Part shown: positions 14,575 to 22,921 of the stretch, piece after piece
Numbering within the stretch: position 1 is the first letter of the stretch
Layout of the letters: every line of letters begins with the position of its first letter
NCBI RefSeq assembly: GCF_024138165.1
Contig: NZ_CP100000.1
Span: 620,001-684,000, forward strand
Direction: 5' to 3'
Length of the DNA stretch: 64,000 nucleotides
Origin: Halorussus vallis
GTDB lineage: Archaea; Halobacteriota; Halobacteria; Halobacteriales; Haladaptataceae
Position numbers and translations under genes: made by a program
Notes under the pieces: generated by a model
What the model was told of the DNA's origin: nothing
Database searches by the model: none
The model's input: only the letters and a program-made list of their open reading frames with translations

Positions 14575-14931
14575 ATGTACGAAGACGCCCGAACAACTCG
14601 CGTGTACCGGGCACGCGACCAGATAGAGAACCGCCGCTGGCTCGCCCAGCTCCAGCAGACCGCCGACAGACTCGACCTCACCGCCGACGCCCGCTCGCGG
14701 GCGAACGACCTCTTTCTGACCACCGTCTCGCAGTGGGAAGACAGCGCGAGGGAGAACGCCGACTCCAAGCGCGCCGTGGTCGCCGCCAGCCTCTACGCCG
14801 GGGCGCTCATCGAGGGCGACCAGCGCTCGCAGGGGCAGGTCGCCGAGGCCGCGGGAGTCGCGCGGCTGACCATCCAGAAGCGCTGGAAGGACCTCCTCGA
14901 AGAAGCCGGGTTGGAACCGCCGTCGTGGTAG
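14575..14931 (+). CDS. Mini-TFB: stand-alone TFB cyclin/HTH domain protein
   Basis: A 118-residue protein resembling one cyclin repeat plus the C-terminal helix-turn-helix of TFB, without a zinc ribbon or B-finger. YRARDQIENRRWLAQLQQTADRLDL opens the helical bundle, RAVVAASLYAGALIEGDQRS is the cyclin repeat core, and VAEAAGVARLTIQKRWKDLL is the DNA-reading HTH. Relatives in haloarchaea are annotated as TFIIB-family proteins. It may compete with full TFBs at the BRE or bind TBP; this is inference. The ATG at 14575 is preferred over GTG 14551, and an AT-rich block lies upstream. It sits 60 bases beyond the tRNA-Leu gene. Confidence 0.75.
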   Translation: MYEDARTTRVYRARDQIENRRWLAQLQQTADRLDLTADARSRANDLFLTTVSQWEDSARENADSKRAVVAASLYAGALIEGDQRSQGQVAEAAGVARLTIQKRWKDLLEEAGLEPPSW

Positions 14932-14977
14932 GAGTCGGTGCGGAGGCCGAGTAGAACCCGAAACGTCCGTCCGACCG

Positions 14978-15469
14978 TCACTCGCGCACCGGACCGCGGC
15001 CCTCGCGGTCGGGCGTGAGGTTGCCGTGCTCGTCTATCTCGCCGTTGACGATGCGCGTGCTGGAGATGATGTCGCCGTCCTCGGCCTCGACGTGGTCGAC
15101 CACCTCGATTCGGAGGGGGTCGTGGCCGCGCTCCTCGCGAATCTCGTTGATGCGCTCGGCGCCGTCGACCGTCTCGGGCGAAACCACCAGCGCATCGAAC
15201 TGCGCTTCGGTGGCGATGCCGGTCGGCTCCTCCAGTTCGCGGACTTCGAACTCGCGGTCGAACTCGTCGGCAAACTCCGACAACACGGCTTCGAGGTCGC
15301 GCTTTCGCTCCTCGAACGGACGGACGTAGCGGTCCACGTGCCGGGTCTTCGGCGCGAGGTCGTCGCTCGTCAGGCCGACGGTCACGTCGCCGAGTTCGAA
15401 CGCGCGCTCGAACAGCGCGCGGTGTCCGTCGTGGACCGGGTCGAACGTCCCGCCCAGGGCAACCCTCAT
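14978..15469 (-). CDS. coaD: Phosphopantetheine adenylyltransferase (archaeal type)
   Basis: A 163-residue nucleotidyltransferase of coenzyme A synthesis that joins 4'-phosphopantetheine and ATP to give dephospho-CoA. The HxGH-superfamily signature is GGTFDPVHDGHRALF (6-20). KTRHVDRYVRPFEER binds substrate, DALVVSPETV is the central strand, and DIISSTRIVNGEID holds the ISSTR motif that closes over ATP. The short acidic C-terminus and overall length fit the archaeal PPAT family. It has its own transcription unit, with the HTH regulator upstream on the same strand. Confidence 0.92.
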   Translation of the reverse strand: MRVALGGTFDPVHDGHRALFERAFELGDVTVGLTSDDLAPKTRHVDRYVRPFEERKRDLEAVLSEFADEFDREFEVRELEEPTGIATEAQFDALVVSPETVDGAERINEIREERGHDPLRIEVVDHVEAEDGDIISSTRIVNGEIDEHGNLTPDREGRGPVRE

Positions 15470-15510
15470 ACCCTCGCGAAGGGTTCCCCGCGGCTTAGTG
15501 CCTTCGAAAA

Positions 15511-16242
15511 TTACTCCTCGTCGGTTTCACCAGATTCGTCGCGCTCCGACGACGACTCCTCGTCCGAACCGTCGCCACCGGTCGCGTCGTCGTCCTCAAC
15601 CTCGATGCTCACCGGTTCGCTGGTCGTCCCGAGATCCTCGTCGGGACCGCCGCGCTGGAGGTGGTCGTCCAGGTTGAACACCGTGTTGAGTTCGTCCTGG
15701 ATCTGGCCGACGATGCCCCCGACGAGGTCGCTCGGCGCGATGGCGGTGTACTCGTAGGGGTTGTTGCCCGCGCCCTCGCTCTCGCGCTTACGGCGCTCGA
15801 CCTTCGCTTCGTCGTGGAGTTCAGCCAGCGACTCCCGAACGGTGCTCGGGTACAGGCCGGTCCCCTCGGCGATCTCCTCGCTCGTGCTGTAGGGCTGTTG
15901 GCGAAGGAAGACGTAGATGCGCGCCCGGGTTTCGGTGTCGAGCACCCACGACAGCAGGTCGACGATGCCCTGGTCGAACTGGTCGACCGCCCTGTCGGCC
16001 TCCTCTTCGAGGCGTTCGCGCCCCTTGGAGATGCGGTTGGACTCGTCGGTTTCGACGTCCTGTTCGACCGACAGTTTCTCCTCGCCACCCTCCTCGACGG
16101 TCAACTCCTCGGTCACGGCTCCGTCGTCGTCGACCGACAGTTCCTCTTCGACGGTTACGTCGTCGTCGGCCTCGATTTCCGACTCCTCGACCGCGTCGTC
16201 GTCGACGTTCACGTCTCGGTCGTCTGCATTTTCCCCGGACAT
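15511..16242 (-). CDS. Winged-helix transcriptional regulator with acidic tails
   Basis: A 243-residue protein. Residues 1-70 are an extreme Asp/Glu/Val tail with EEEL-VDDD-like repeats (EELSVDDD, EELTVEEG). A compact winged helix spans about 90-165: LLSWVLDTETRARIYVFLRQ, YSTSEEIAEGTGLYPSTVRESLAEL (recognition helix), then a wing with VERRKRESEG. After DLVGGIVGQIQDELNTVFNL, a possible dimerisation helix, the C-terminus is again acidic. The type is widespread in haloarchaea; its targets are unknown. It is preceded by a TATA-like AAAA-containing region near 16275. Confidence 0.75.
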   Translation of the reverse strand: MSGENADDRDVNVDDDAVEESEIEADDDVTVEEELSVDDDGAVTEELTVEEGGEEKLSVEQDVETDESNRISKGRERLEEEADRAVDQFDQGIVDLLSWVLDTETRARIYVFLRQQPYSTSEEIAEGTGLYPSTVRESLAELHDEAKVERRKRESEGAGNNPYEYTAIAPSDLVGGIVGQIQDELNTVFNLDDHLQRGGPDEDLGTTSEPVSIEVEDDDATGGDGSDEESSSERDESGETDEE

Positions 16243-16349
16243 GTCCTCTCTGCGGGGACAAAAGCCGCGCTCGGGTAAAAACCTTGCTTACGGTACACGA
16301 GACGTGCCTCTGCGCGAAGCGAAGCCGACGAGGTGAATTCGTCCCGAGT

Positions 16350-17477
16350 TCACCCGCGGAGCACCAGCGACTCGAAGAGGGCCTCGACCCCCTCCTCGTC
16401 TCTGATTCGGCGCTGGCGCGCCGCACCGCTCTCGGCCTCGTAGAGGTCGCGGATGCCCGAGACGCCGAGGCGCTCGCACTCGCGGTCGACCACTTCGCCG
16501 AGGCTGATTTCGCCCTCCCGGTCCCGACGAACGAACGAGGCGTCCCGACCGTACCGGATGGCACGCCACTTGTTCTCGTCCAGCAGTTCGCGGCGGTGGT
16601 TGTAGGCCGGGTCGCCCGCCCGCGGACGCGACCCGCTTCGGTACGCCGACCACGGGTCGGCGCTGTCCTCGTAGCGGGTCGCGAGGTCGGTCACGAGCGC
16701 GTGGGTGTACTCGGCGAACGCCAGCACGCGCTCGGGGTCGGCCTGGCCGTCGGGCGTCCGGACCTCGACGGTGCCGTGGCCGCTGTGGGGTCGGACGTCG
16801 TACCAGAGTTCCCCGCGGTCGTTGATGGCGTTCGTCTCGATCATCGTCCGTTCGAAGGCGTCGAATTCGTCGTAGGAGTCGAAACTCGTCGGCATCCCGG
16901 TGTTGGGCAGCGCCTCGAATATCTTCGCCCTGGCCGACTGGAGGCCGGTGTCGTAGCCGTTCCAGTACGGCGAGTTCGCAGACAGCGCGAGCATCACCGG
17001 CAGGTACCACCGAATCTCGTTGGCGACCCAGACCGCCTTGTCGGCGTCGTCCACGCCGACGTGGACGTGCAGGCCCGCGGTCGTGTTCCGTTGCTGGGGG
17101 TACTGAATCCGGTCCAACTGGGCGCGGTAGCGCTCCTTCTGGGCGTGTTCGAGTTCTCGCCACTTCGCGCCGGGGTGCAGGCCCGCGGCCGCGATGCGGT
17201 AGCCGCCGGCCTCGGCGTGGTCGACCAGCGCCTCCCGGACCGAAAGCAGGTTCTGGCGGGCCTCGTCGAGGCGCTCGATTTTGGGCGTCTGGGTTTCGAT
17301 GACGCACTTGAACAGTTCGTGGTCGAGTCGCCCTTCGAGTATCTCGGGCGGGTCGCGCTCGTAGACGAGTTCGTCGGTGCCCGACGTCGGGCGGCCCCGC
17401 TCGTCGACGACGTAGAACTCCTCTTCGATGCCCAGCGTTCCCATCTCCGCGAAGTTCTCGGCCGAACCCGTGTCCAT
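16350..17477 (-). CDS. gshA: Glutamate--cysteine ligase (GCS2 type)
   Basis: A 375-residue carboxylate-amine ligase that makes gamma-glutamylcysteine, the main low-molecular-weight thiol of halophilic archaea. [17 protein letters not shown] holds the metal/substrate glutamates. [40 protein letters not shown] and the C-terminal [17 protein letters not shown] are GCS2 signatures. The ATG at 17477 starts just ahead of the conserved MGTLGIEEE strand; the longer upstream frame is not conserved-looking. In Haloferax the equivalent gene also lies next to fibrillarin and nop5 genes, as here. Confidence 0.93.
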   Translation of the reverse strand: MDTGSAENFAEMGTLGIEEEFYVVDERGRPTSGTDELVYERDPPEILEGRLDHELFKCVIETQTPKIERLDEARQNLLSVREALVDHAEAGGYRIAAAGLHPGAKWRELEHAQKERYRAQLDRIQYPQQRNTTAGLHVHVGVDDADKAVWVANEIRWYLPVMLALSANSPYWNGYDTGLQSARAKIFEALPNTGMPTSFDSYDEFDAFERTMIETNAINDRGELWYDVRPHSGHGTVEVRTPDGQADPERVLAFAEYTHALVTDLATRYEDSADPWSAYRSGSRPRAGDPAYNHRRELLDENKWRAIRYGRDASFVRRDREGEISLGEVVDRECERLGVSGIRDLYEAESGAARQRRIRDEEGVEALFESLVLRG

Positions 17478-17889
17478 CGGCCGGGAGTTCGCAATCCGAG
17501 ATGTAAATAGTTCCGGCACCGGCCAGACGAGAGCCTCGACGACGGGGAGAATGTGGCTGCACCCATGAAGACTTCGAGAGCCCTGAAAGGTTTCCGCGAA
17601 CGACAGCAGCGATGGAGGACGTAACCGCTTCGAAAGCCCCCGTCCGCTCGCGGTCGCTCTGCAGGATATTCGGTTCACGTCTTGCGACGTTCACCGAATA
17701 CTCGCCTGCAGAGACGACTGAATTGAACGCGAGCGGACGGCCCCTTTCAGTCCACCGTCGGACCTTCGGTCCGACGAGCTCTCGTTCGCTCCGCTCACGA
17801 GAACCACCCTGTCGGTTGTGTCGCCGGGCACTTCCGGTGGTTCGTGTCACCGAGCGCCTTCGTCGGCTGGTCGACCGAGCGTCGTTGTC
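17478..17889. other. Intergenic region holding palindromic element copy A
   Basis: About 410 bases between flpA (ends 17890) and gshA (starts 17477), both on the minus strand. It contains the 116-bp palindromic element at 17632-17747. The rest has short TCG/CTC-rich direct repeats around 17770-17800 and no credible gene. The gshA promoter must lie in its lower half. Confidence 0.65.
17632..17747. repeat. Palindromic element, copy A
   Basis: Outer inverted arms GAAAGCCCC... (17632-17653) and ...CCCCTTTC (17728-17747), an intermediate pair CTCTGCAGG / CCTGCAGAG, and an inner arm TATTCGGT...ACCGAATA. The left and right outer arms differ in the C/G run after GAAAG, as in copy C. Confidence 0.8.
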
Positions 17890-18525
17890 TCACTTTGGCG
17901 TCGCCACCACGCCGAGGTGGTCGTCGTGGTACGGTTCGAGTCGTTCGGTTTCCAGCACTTCGTAGGCCGCCTCTAAATCGGCGAGTGCGTCGGCGAACAC
18001 GTCCTCGGGGTCGCGGGTCACGTCCTCGCTCCGAGCTTTGACGGCCGCCAGCAGGCGACCGTCGTCGCCGAGGAACTCGCGGTTCTCGACCGCCACGCGG
18101 GCCTGGCCACGGGTCGCCACGTCCTGGACCACCACGTCAACGTCGGCCTCTACGACGTGGGCGTAGGTGTCGGGCTTGCGGGCGTCTTTGAGGAGCGGGA
18201 AGAGGTTCTCGCGTTCCTCGGCGACGCCCACGAGGTCCCGAACCGGCCGCGGGGCGAACTCCACCGCGTAGGTCGGTCCGGCGAAGTCGGCGACGTGGCT
18301 GACCGTCGTGCCGCTGGCCGCCCCGAGGTAGAGGACGGTTTCGCCGCCCGCGAGGCCGGTGTCCATCCCGAGTTCGACCATCGCGCCGAGTTTCGACCGC
18401 CCGGCGTCCCAGACGCGCCACTCGCCGTCGGTCGGTTCGCCGTAGACCGGCGCGCCGCGGGTCGCCAAGCGGTCCCGGCCGTCGAACGACCGGCGCTCGA
18501 CGCCGTCGGGGAGATTCTCGGTCAT
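17890..18525 (-). CDS. flpA: Fibrillarin-like rRNA/tRNA 2'-O-methyltransferase
   Basis: A 211-residue SAM-dependent methyltransferase, the catalytic subunit of box C/D sRNP. Motif I is VLYLGAASGTTVSHVAD (about 64-80). TYAVEFAPRPVRDLVG holds the acidic SAM-binding residue, and VEADVDVVVQDVA is motif IV. The AAVKARSEDVTRDPEDV segment carries the catalytic-tetrad lysine region. It acts with Nop5 and L7Ae on guide RNAs to modify rRNA and tRNA. Its ATG overlaps the nop5 stop by four bases (ATGA), the usual archaeal nop5-flpA pairing. Confidence 0.95.
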   Translation of the reverse strand: MTENLPDGVERRSFDGRDRLATRGAPVYGEPTDGEWRVWDAGRSKLGAMVELGMDTGLAGGETVLYLGAASGTTVSHVADFAGPTYAVEFAPRPVRDLVGVAEERENLFPLLKDARKPDTYAHVVEADVDVVVQDVATRGQARVAVENREFLGDDGRLLAAVKARSEDVTRDPEDVFADALADLEAAYEVLETERLEPYHDDHLGVVATPK

Positions 18526-19448
18526 TCCGAGCCCTCCGTACCGCCACCGCCTCTGATCTGCTCCATTCTCGCTCGAAGCTCCTCGTCGAGCTCGGGCTTT
18601 CGCTTGCCCGAGTAGTGGTCGATTCGAGCCGCGATGGCCAGCTTTCCGGAGAGGGTGCGCGCCGCCGACCCGCGCTTCTCGGGGCGAGTCCCGCGGACGT
18701 ACTCGTGGACGTAGATGACGCCGTGTTTGGGCGAGGGCGCCCGGCCGCGCAGGTGGGCGAACAGCGCGTCCTCGGCGCCGAGGACCTGGACGGTCCCGGC
18801 GGGTTTCTTCGCCAGCGGTTCGAGGCCGCCCGCCAGCGAGACGAGTCGCGCCGCGAGCGTCGGGCCGGCGAGCGCCGCCAGGTTCGGCGCGACCTCCGGC
18901 GTCTCGCGCTCGATGAACGCCCGCATCGCGTCGCTCTCGTCGGCGAGGTCGGCGGTGCGACGGGCGAGCGAGACGAGTCGGTCGTCGACGGGCGACTCCG
19001 GTTCGCGGGCCGCGAGTTCGCGGGCGTACTCGACGCCCGTGCCGGCGTCGGGGTAGCGACTCCCCGCCCACTCGGCGACCCGCTCGGCGAGTTCGTTCGC
19101 CTGCGCCGCGAGGTCGTCCATCGCGCGGACCGCGTGGACCAGTTGCTGGTCGTCGGCGCGCTCGCGCTCGGCCGCGGCCTCGCGGGCCGCGGCCACCGCG
19201 GCGTCGTGGAGTTTCGCGTAGTAGTCGACCTCGTCGTCGGCGAACCCCGATTCGACGGCGCGTTCCGGCCAGTCGGCCGAGGCGTCGGCCCGGCCCTCGC
19301 GGATGCGGGTCGCCCCGCCCGCGGGGTCGTCGGACTCGACGCCTTCGAACCACCCCGCCGACGCCCCCGACGCGCCGGACGCTCCCGACGCCTCGGCGTC
19401 GGGAGCGTCGGCGGTCTCGGGGGTCCGGCGGTTCCCTTGGTCGGTCAT
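18522..19448 (-). CDS. nop5: Nop5/Nop56-family C/D sRNP scaffold protein
   Basis: A 308-residue protein. The N-terminal about 75 residues are short and variable, with Ala/Ser/Gly repeats (ASGASGASGAS), and take the place of the usual fibrillarin-binding domain. A coiled-coil helix region follows (about 75-165), then the NOP RNA/L7Ae-binding domain: APNLAALAGPTLAARLVSLAGGLEPLAKKPAGTVQVLGAEDALF and GVIYVHEYVRGTRPEKRG. The C-terminus keeps the basic SGKRKPELDEEL helix. It bridges fibrillarin and L7Ae on C/D guide RNAs. It is translationally coupled with flpA. Confidence 0.93.
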   Translation of the reverse strand: MTDQGNRRTPETADAPDAEASGASGASGASAGWFEGVESDDPAGGATRIREGRADASADWPERAVESGFADDEVDYYAKLHDAAVAAAREAAAERERADDQQLVHAVRAMDDLAAQANELAERVAEWAGSRYPDAGTGVEYARELAAREPESPVDDRLVSLARRTADLADESDAMRAFIERETPEVAPNLAALAGPTLAARLVSLAGGLEPLAKKPAGTVQVLGAEDALFAHLRGRAPSPKHGVIYVHEYVRGTRPEKRGSAARTLSGKLAIAARIDHYSGKRKPELDEELRARMEQIRGGGGTEGSE

Positions 19449-19620
19449 ACCCCTGGCTTGCGCGTCTTGGCGTTTAAACCTACGTTCTGCGGTCGGCCGC
19501 GGCGCTCCGGTTCCGGAGCACCGCGGCCGGACCGTCCCGGAGGACCGTCTTCCGGGCGCGTGCCTCGCGTCGGCGGGAGCGCTTATGCTCTCGGGCGTCG
19601 CCCGCTACGTGGGTGAAACC

Positions 19621-20022
19621 ATGCCACGAGGAACTAGACCGTCGAAACGACGCGGTCGACGCCCCCGCGAGTCGGAGCGCGCCGCCGCGATTCCGATAGA
19701 CGTCGCCGAGCGCGGCGACGAGTACGTCCTCACCGCCGACGTCCCGGGCCTCCGCAAGCAGGACATCGACGTTCGGGTCCGGAAGAACCGGGTCCAAATC
19801 GTCGTCGACCCGGCGGAGCGCGACGACGGCGAAACCGAAGGCGAGCGCGCCGAGAACCGGGGACCGTTCGCTCGACGGGCGCGAAGACGTGGGCCGGTTT
19901 CCCGCACCGTCGAACTGCCCCGGTGGGTCGACGAGGAGCGGACCAACGCCGAATACCAAAACGGGTCGCTCAAGGTGACTCTGCCGAAGCGCAGGCGCGG
20001 ACGGTCGGTCGAGATACGATAG
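19621..20022 (+). CDS. Hsp20/alpha-crystallin small heat-shock protein
   Basis: A 133-residue protein with a short basic N-terminus and an alpha-crystallin domain: AAIPIDVAERGDEYVLTADVPGLRKQDIDVRVRKNRVQIVV (about 22-62), and RTVELPRWVDEERTNAEYQNGSLKVTLPK with the conserved NGSLKVTLPK strand. An acidic loop with a basic RRARRRG patch (about 75-90) replaces the usual dimerisation loop. It acts as an ATP-independent holdase. The ATG at 19621 is chosen over 19585 because the domain spacing fits and an AT-rich GCTTATG lies upstream. Confidence 0.85.
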   Translation: MPRGTRPSKRRGRRPRESERAAAIPIDVAERGDEYVLTADVPGLRKQDIDVRVRKNRVQIVVDPAERDDGETEGERAENRGPFARRARRRGPVSRTVELPRWVDEERTNAEYQNGSLKVTLPKRRRGRSVEIR

Positions 20023-20131
20023 GACGGCCGAATTGCGGGAGGAAGCCCAAACGACGGCGAGGCGGTCAAGTTCGGGGGTTCCGGTCGCGGGGACCGAAAT
20101 CGGGAAGTCGGCTCCCTCCCTCCCTCCGTCC

Positions 20132-20527
20132 ATGAACGTCGAGGTCCGCGGCCGAACCGTCGAGATAGACGAACGCCGAATCGACGCCTCCGAGCGCGAA
20201 ATCCGCGAGCAAGTCGCCGCGTACGACGCGGGTGACCGTCGAACGTTCGACCTGCCCGTCGACATCTCGGACGACTTCGTCGGGTCGGTGATGGACGCGA
20301 TGGCCGCGATTCCGTACGGCGAGACGAGAACCTACGGCGACCTCGCGGAGACGCTGGACACCGCGCCGGTCGCCGTCGGGAGCGCCTGCGGCCGGAACCC
20401 GGTGCCGATAGTCGTACCGTGCCACCGCGTGGTCGGCGCCGACTCGCTGGGCGGCTATTCGGCCGCCGACGGACTCGCGCTGAAAGAAGAACTTCTCGCG
20501 TTCGAACGCGACCGAGCGGAGGGGTAA
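20132..20527 (+). CDS. ogt: Methylated-DNA--protein-cysteine methyltransferase
   Basis: A 131-residue suicide DNA-repair protein that accepts the methyl group of O6-methylguanine on its own cysteine. The active site is PIVVPCHRVVGADSLGGYSA, with the nucleophile in PCHRVV, preceded by the DNA-binding winged helix (IPYGETRTYGDLAETLD, ACGRNPVP with the arginine finger). The N-terminal domain is reduced to about 45 residues, shorter than in E. coli Ada/Ogt but usual in haloarchaea. The ATG at 20132 directly precedes the conserved part. Confidence 0.92.
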   Translation: MNVEVRGRTVEIDERRIDASEREIREQVAAYDAGDRRTFDLPVDISDDFVGSVMDAMAAIPYGETRTYGDLAETLDTAPVAVGSACGRNPVPIVVPCHRVVGADSLGGYSAADGLALKEELLAFERDRAEG

Positions 20528-20529
20528 GT

Positions 20530-20742
20530 CTACTCGTCGGAGGCGACCCGGACGACCCGTCCGGTCACGCCCGACTGGAGTTCGACCTCGATACCCTCGG
20601 GGTGGCTGTGCTCGTCGGTGAGTACCTGCCGAATCTCGCCCGTTATCGGTTCGGTTCCGTCGGCGTTGTCGGCCCCCGTCTGCTCTACCTCGACGGTCAT
20701 TCCGCGCTGGAGACTCTCTTTCGTCGGACGGTCGCCTGACAT
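20530..20742 (-). CDS. YwbE-family protein (DUF2196)
   Basis: A 70-residue protein of the YwbE type: RPTKESLQRGMTVEVEQT, then TGEIRQVLTDEHSHPEGIEVELQSGVTGRVVRV, a small beta-barrel (KOW/SH3-like) unit. Its biochemical role is unknown in all organisms; the fold suggests nucleic-acid or protein binding. The second ATG (20742) is chosen because conserved sequence starts right after it. It is convergent with ogt, with only two bases between the stop codons. Confidence 0.8.
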   Translation of the reverse strand: MSGDRPTKESLQRGMTVEVEQTGADNADGTEPITGEIRQVLTDEHSHPEGIEVELQSGVTGRVVRVASDE

Positions 20743-21047
20743 ACCTGCACCTGCGTCCGAATCGGGCAAAAGGGTGCTGGCCGACCCGCCGAGGCGACTA
20801 TATTTTTCAATTCCCGGCCATAAAAACTATGGCGCTGAGGTATCATGACTCAGATGCGGTTGCGCCGCGATGTCATCCGCGACCTGTACGCCGCCCGTGG
20901 TCACTGTCACGCGGCCCGTACCGTGCCATCCGAGTGCGGGCCGACGGCGAAACGTCGAGTTCCATCCCGCCCTCCATTCGGTATCTGTCACTCGAAGCCG
21001 GCCGCAGTCGCCGAGCGGGCGACCGTATCCACCTCGTCCGCTTTCGG

Positions 21048-21221
21048 TCACTCGAACTTCTCGAACGGCTGTTCACAGTCGTTGCAGTAGTGCATCGACC
21101 GACAGAGCGACGGCCCTTTCGGGTGTTCGCGCTCGGTCCGGGTCGAACCGCAGTAGGGACACTCGGCGCCGCTGTCCTCGCCGGTCGTGTCCACGCTGGG
21201 GTCGAGGCTTCTCCGTCGCAT
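21048..21221 (-). CDS. PaaD-like zinc-ribbon protein (detached C-terminal part of PaaD)
   Basis: A 57-residue protein carrying a zinc ribbon: CPYCGSTRTEREHPKGPSLC and MHYCNDCEQPFEKFE. The CxxC...CxxC spacing and the closing EQPFEKF match the C-terminal part of bacterial PaaD, where it follows the DUF59 domain in the same chain. Here it is a separate gene starting two bases after the paaD stop codon, so the two proteins are surely co-translated. It probably joins PaaD in maturing or assembling the phenylacetyl-CoA epoxygenase. The order paaA-B-C-D-ribbon suggests one operon. Confidence 0.8.
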   Translation of the reverse strand: MRRRSLDPSVDTTGEDSGAECPYCGSTRTEREHPKGPSLCRSMHYCNDCEQPFEKFE

Positions 21222-21223
21222 GA

Positions 21224-21703
21224 TCAGACGCTCAGTCCGAATTCGCGCAGGTCGTCCTTTCCTCGCTCGGTCACCATCTCGATGGACCACTCGGGGCTCC
21301 AGACGAGTCGCAGGTCGACCGACTCGACGCCCTCGACCGAGGCCACAGTTTCCTCTATCTCCTCGGTCAGCATCTTCCGGGCGGGACAGCCGGTGTACGT
21401 CAGGGTCATCTCCACGTCGGCGTGACCTTCCTGGTCCACCGCCACGCCGTAGATCAGCCCCAGATCCACGACCGAAACGGGCATCTCGGGGTCCTCTATC
21501 TCGTAGAGGGCGTCCCAGACGCGCTCCTCGACGCCTTCCGCGCCCTCGCCGGTCGCGGGGAGGTCCTCGGGGTCGGTCCCGCTCGGCGAGTAGTCGGTGT
21601 ACGCGCACGCCGAGGGGCGTTCCATCGGGTCGACGTCCGCGACGTCGGTGCAATCGTCGGTCCCGGACTCCAGGTTCGGGTCGAAGTCGGTGTCGAAACT
21701 CAT
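21224..21703 (-). CDS. paaD: PaaD-like DUF59/MIP18 protein of the phenylacetyl-CoA epoxygenase operon
   Basis: A 159-residue protein. After an acidic N-terminal extension (about 1-50) comes a DUF59 (MIP18) domain: RVWDALYEIEDPEMPVSVVDLGLIYGVAV, VEMTLTYTGCPARKMLTEEIEETV with the conserved cysteine, and SVDLRLVWSPEWSIEMVTERGKDDL. DUF59 proteins take part in iron-sulfur or diiron-centre assembly. PaaD is needed for an active PaaABC(E) complex but is not part of the final enzyme. The bacterial C-terminal zinc ribbon is missing from this chain and encoded separately just downstream. Confidence 0.88.
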   Translation of the reverse strand: MSFDTDFDPNLESGTDDCTDVADVDPMERPSACAYTDYSPSGTDPEDLPATGEGAEGVEERVWDALYEIEDPEMPVSVVDLGLIYGVAVDQEGHADVEMTLTYTGCPARKMLTEEIEETVASVEGVESVDLRLVWSPEWSIEMVTERGKDDLREFGLSV

Positions 21704-21716
21704 GGTGTACTCGAGG

Positions 21717-22586
21717 TCATTCCGCGTCGTCCGGGTCGGGCATTATCTTGTGGGCCTCCGTCCGACCGAGTTCGCGGTAGGTGTGGGTCATCTCCTCGTG
21801 GAGCGCGGACCAGTCGTCGGTGTGCTCGCCGTTCCGTCCCACCTTCTCGGGCAGGAACTCCTGGGGGTCCTCGCGCAGGCCTTCGGGCGTGTCGAGGCCG
21901 AGCGACCGCAGGAACGGGACCACGGTGTCGAACCACTGCTCGCGCATCGAATCGAGCGACTCGGTCCGAATGCCGAGGTCGTCGATACGAGCCTCGACTT
22001 CGTCGTCCACCGGCTCCCAGAGAGTCAACGCGGCGGGGAGCAGACGGTCGACCGCGTCCTGTAGCTTCCCGTGGCTCTCGTCTTCGCCGGCCAGTCGCTC
22101 CAGCCAGTTCTGGGCGTGCTCGCGGTGGTAGTCCTCCTCGCCGAGCACCTTGCCGACGCGGTCGGCGATGCGGGGGTAGGTGGTACCTTCGAGCGCTTCC
22201 AGGCGGATGGCTTCGGCGACGTCGTAGAGGTACGACCGGACGATCGCGTCGGCCCAGTCGCCCTCCTCGAACGCCAGTTCGACCAGCGTCGCGTGGCGGA
22301 AGTCGGCCGGGTCGCGCTCGAAGATGAGGTCGGCCTCGTCGGCGCCGAAGTCCTGGAGCAGGTCGTACCACAGGCGGGCGTGGCCGAACTCGTCCTGGGC
22401 GATGTTCGCCAGCGCGAGGTCGGATTCGAGGGTGGGCGCCCGGACCTGCCACTCGGTGTAGCGCTCGCCGAGGACGAGTTCGTCGTCCGCGAGTCGGAAG
22501 AGTAACGCCTCGACCGCCTCGCGTTCCTCGTCACTCAGTTCGTCGGGCATCCCGAGTTCGGACGGTTCCGGCTGTTCGGTCGCCAT
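21717..22586 (-). CDS. paaC: Phenylacetyl-CoA epoxygenase structural subunit PaaC
   Basis: A 289-residue ferritin-like helical protein, the non-catalytic partner of PaaA. LFRLADDELVLGERYTEWQVRAPTLESDLALANIAQDEFGHARLWYDLL has the family's DEFGHAR helix, and KVLGEEDYHREHAQNWLERL is the second helix pair. The metal-ligand set is incomplete compared with PaaA, as expected for PaaC. Its ATG overlaps the paaB stop by one base (TGATG). The complex oxidises phenylacetyl-CoA to the ring-1,2-epoxide using O2. Confidence 0.92.
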   Translation of the reverse strand: MATEQPEPSELGMPDELSDEEREAVEALLFRLADDELVLGERYTEWQVRAPTLESDLALANIAQDEFGHARLWYDLLQDFGADEADLIFERDPADFRHATLVELAFEEGDWADAIVRSYLYDVAEAIRLEALEGTTYPRIADRVGKVLGEEDYHREHAQNWLERLAGEDESHGKLQDAVDRLLPAALTLWEPVDDEVEARIDDLGIRTESLDSMREQWFDTVVPFLRSLGLDTPEGLREDPQEFLPEKVGRNGEHTDDWSALHEEMTHTYRELGRTEAHKIMPDPDDAE

Positions 22587-22921
22587 CAGTCGTCGCCCTC
22601 CTGTGCGGCCTCGCGCCGCCGGGCGTCGGCCTCCTGTTCGTTCTCCGAATCTGCGATTTCCTGGGCGAACGCCGCGTCGAGGTCCTTGTACCCCATCACC
22701 CAGCGGTAGGACTTGTCGGTCGTCCCGCCGAACTTCGCGTCCTCGGTGTCGACCTCGCCGATTTCCTCTTTCGGGACGACCCAGATGCTGTTGGTCGGCT
22801 TGCGCCGGCCGTGCTGAATCTGGGCGAACAGTTTCGCCATCTCGCGGTCGGGGGCGTGGACGTTTCCGCAGTGGGTGTGGTACTGTCCGGACTCCTCCTG
22901 TCGGAACACTTCCCAGATCAT
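22586..22921 (-). CDS. paaB: Phenylacetyl-CoA epoxygenase subunit PaaB
   Basis: A 111-residue protein of the PaaB/EthD-like family: MIWEVFRQEESGQYHTHCGNVHAPDREMAKLFAQIQHGRR, then NSIWVVPKEEIGEV and DKSYRWVMGYKDLDAAFA. PaaB bridges PaaAC heterodimers in the epoxygenase complex. Its ATG lies inside the paaA stop (ATGA overlap, four bases), and its own stop overlaps the paaC start, so the three subunits are translated as one coupled set. The acidic C-terminal 25 residues look like a halophilic extension. Confidence 0.9.
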   Translation of the reverse strand: MIWEVFRQEESGQYHTHCGNVHAPDREMAKLFAQIQHGRRKPTNSIWVVPKEEIGEVDTEDAKFGGTTDKSYRWVMGYKDLDAAFAQEIADSENEQEADARRREAAQEGDD

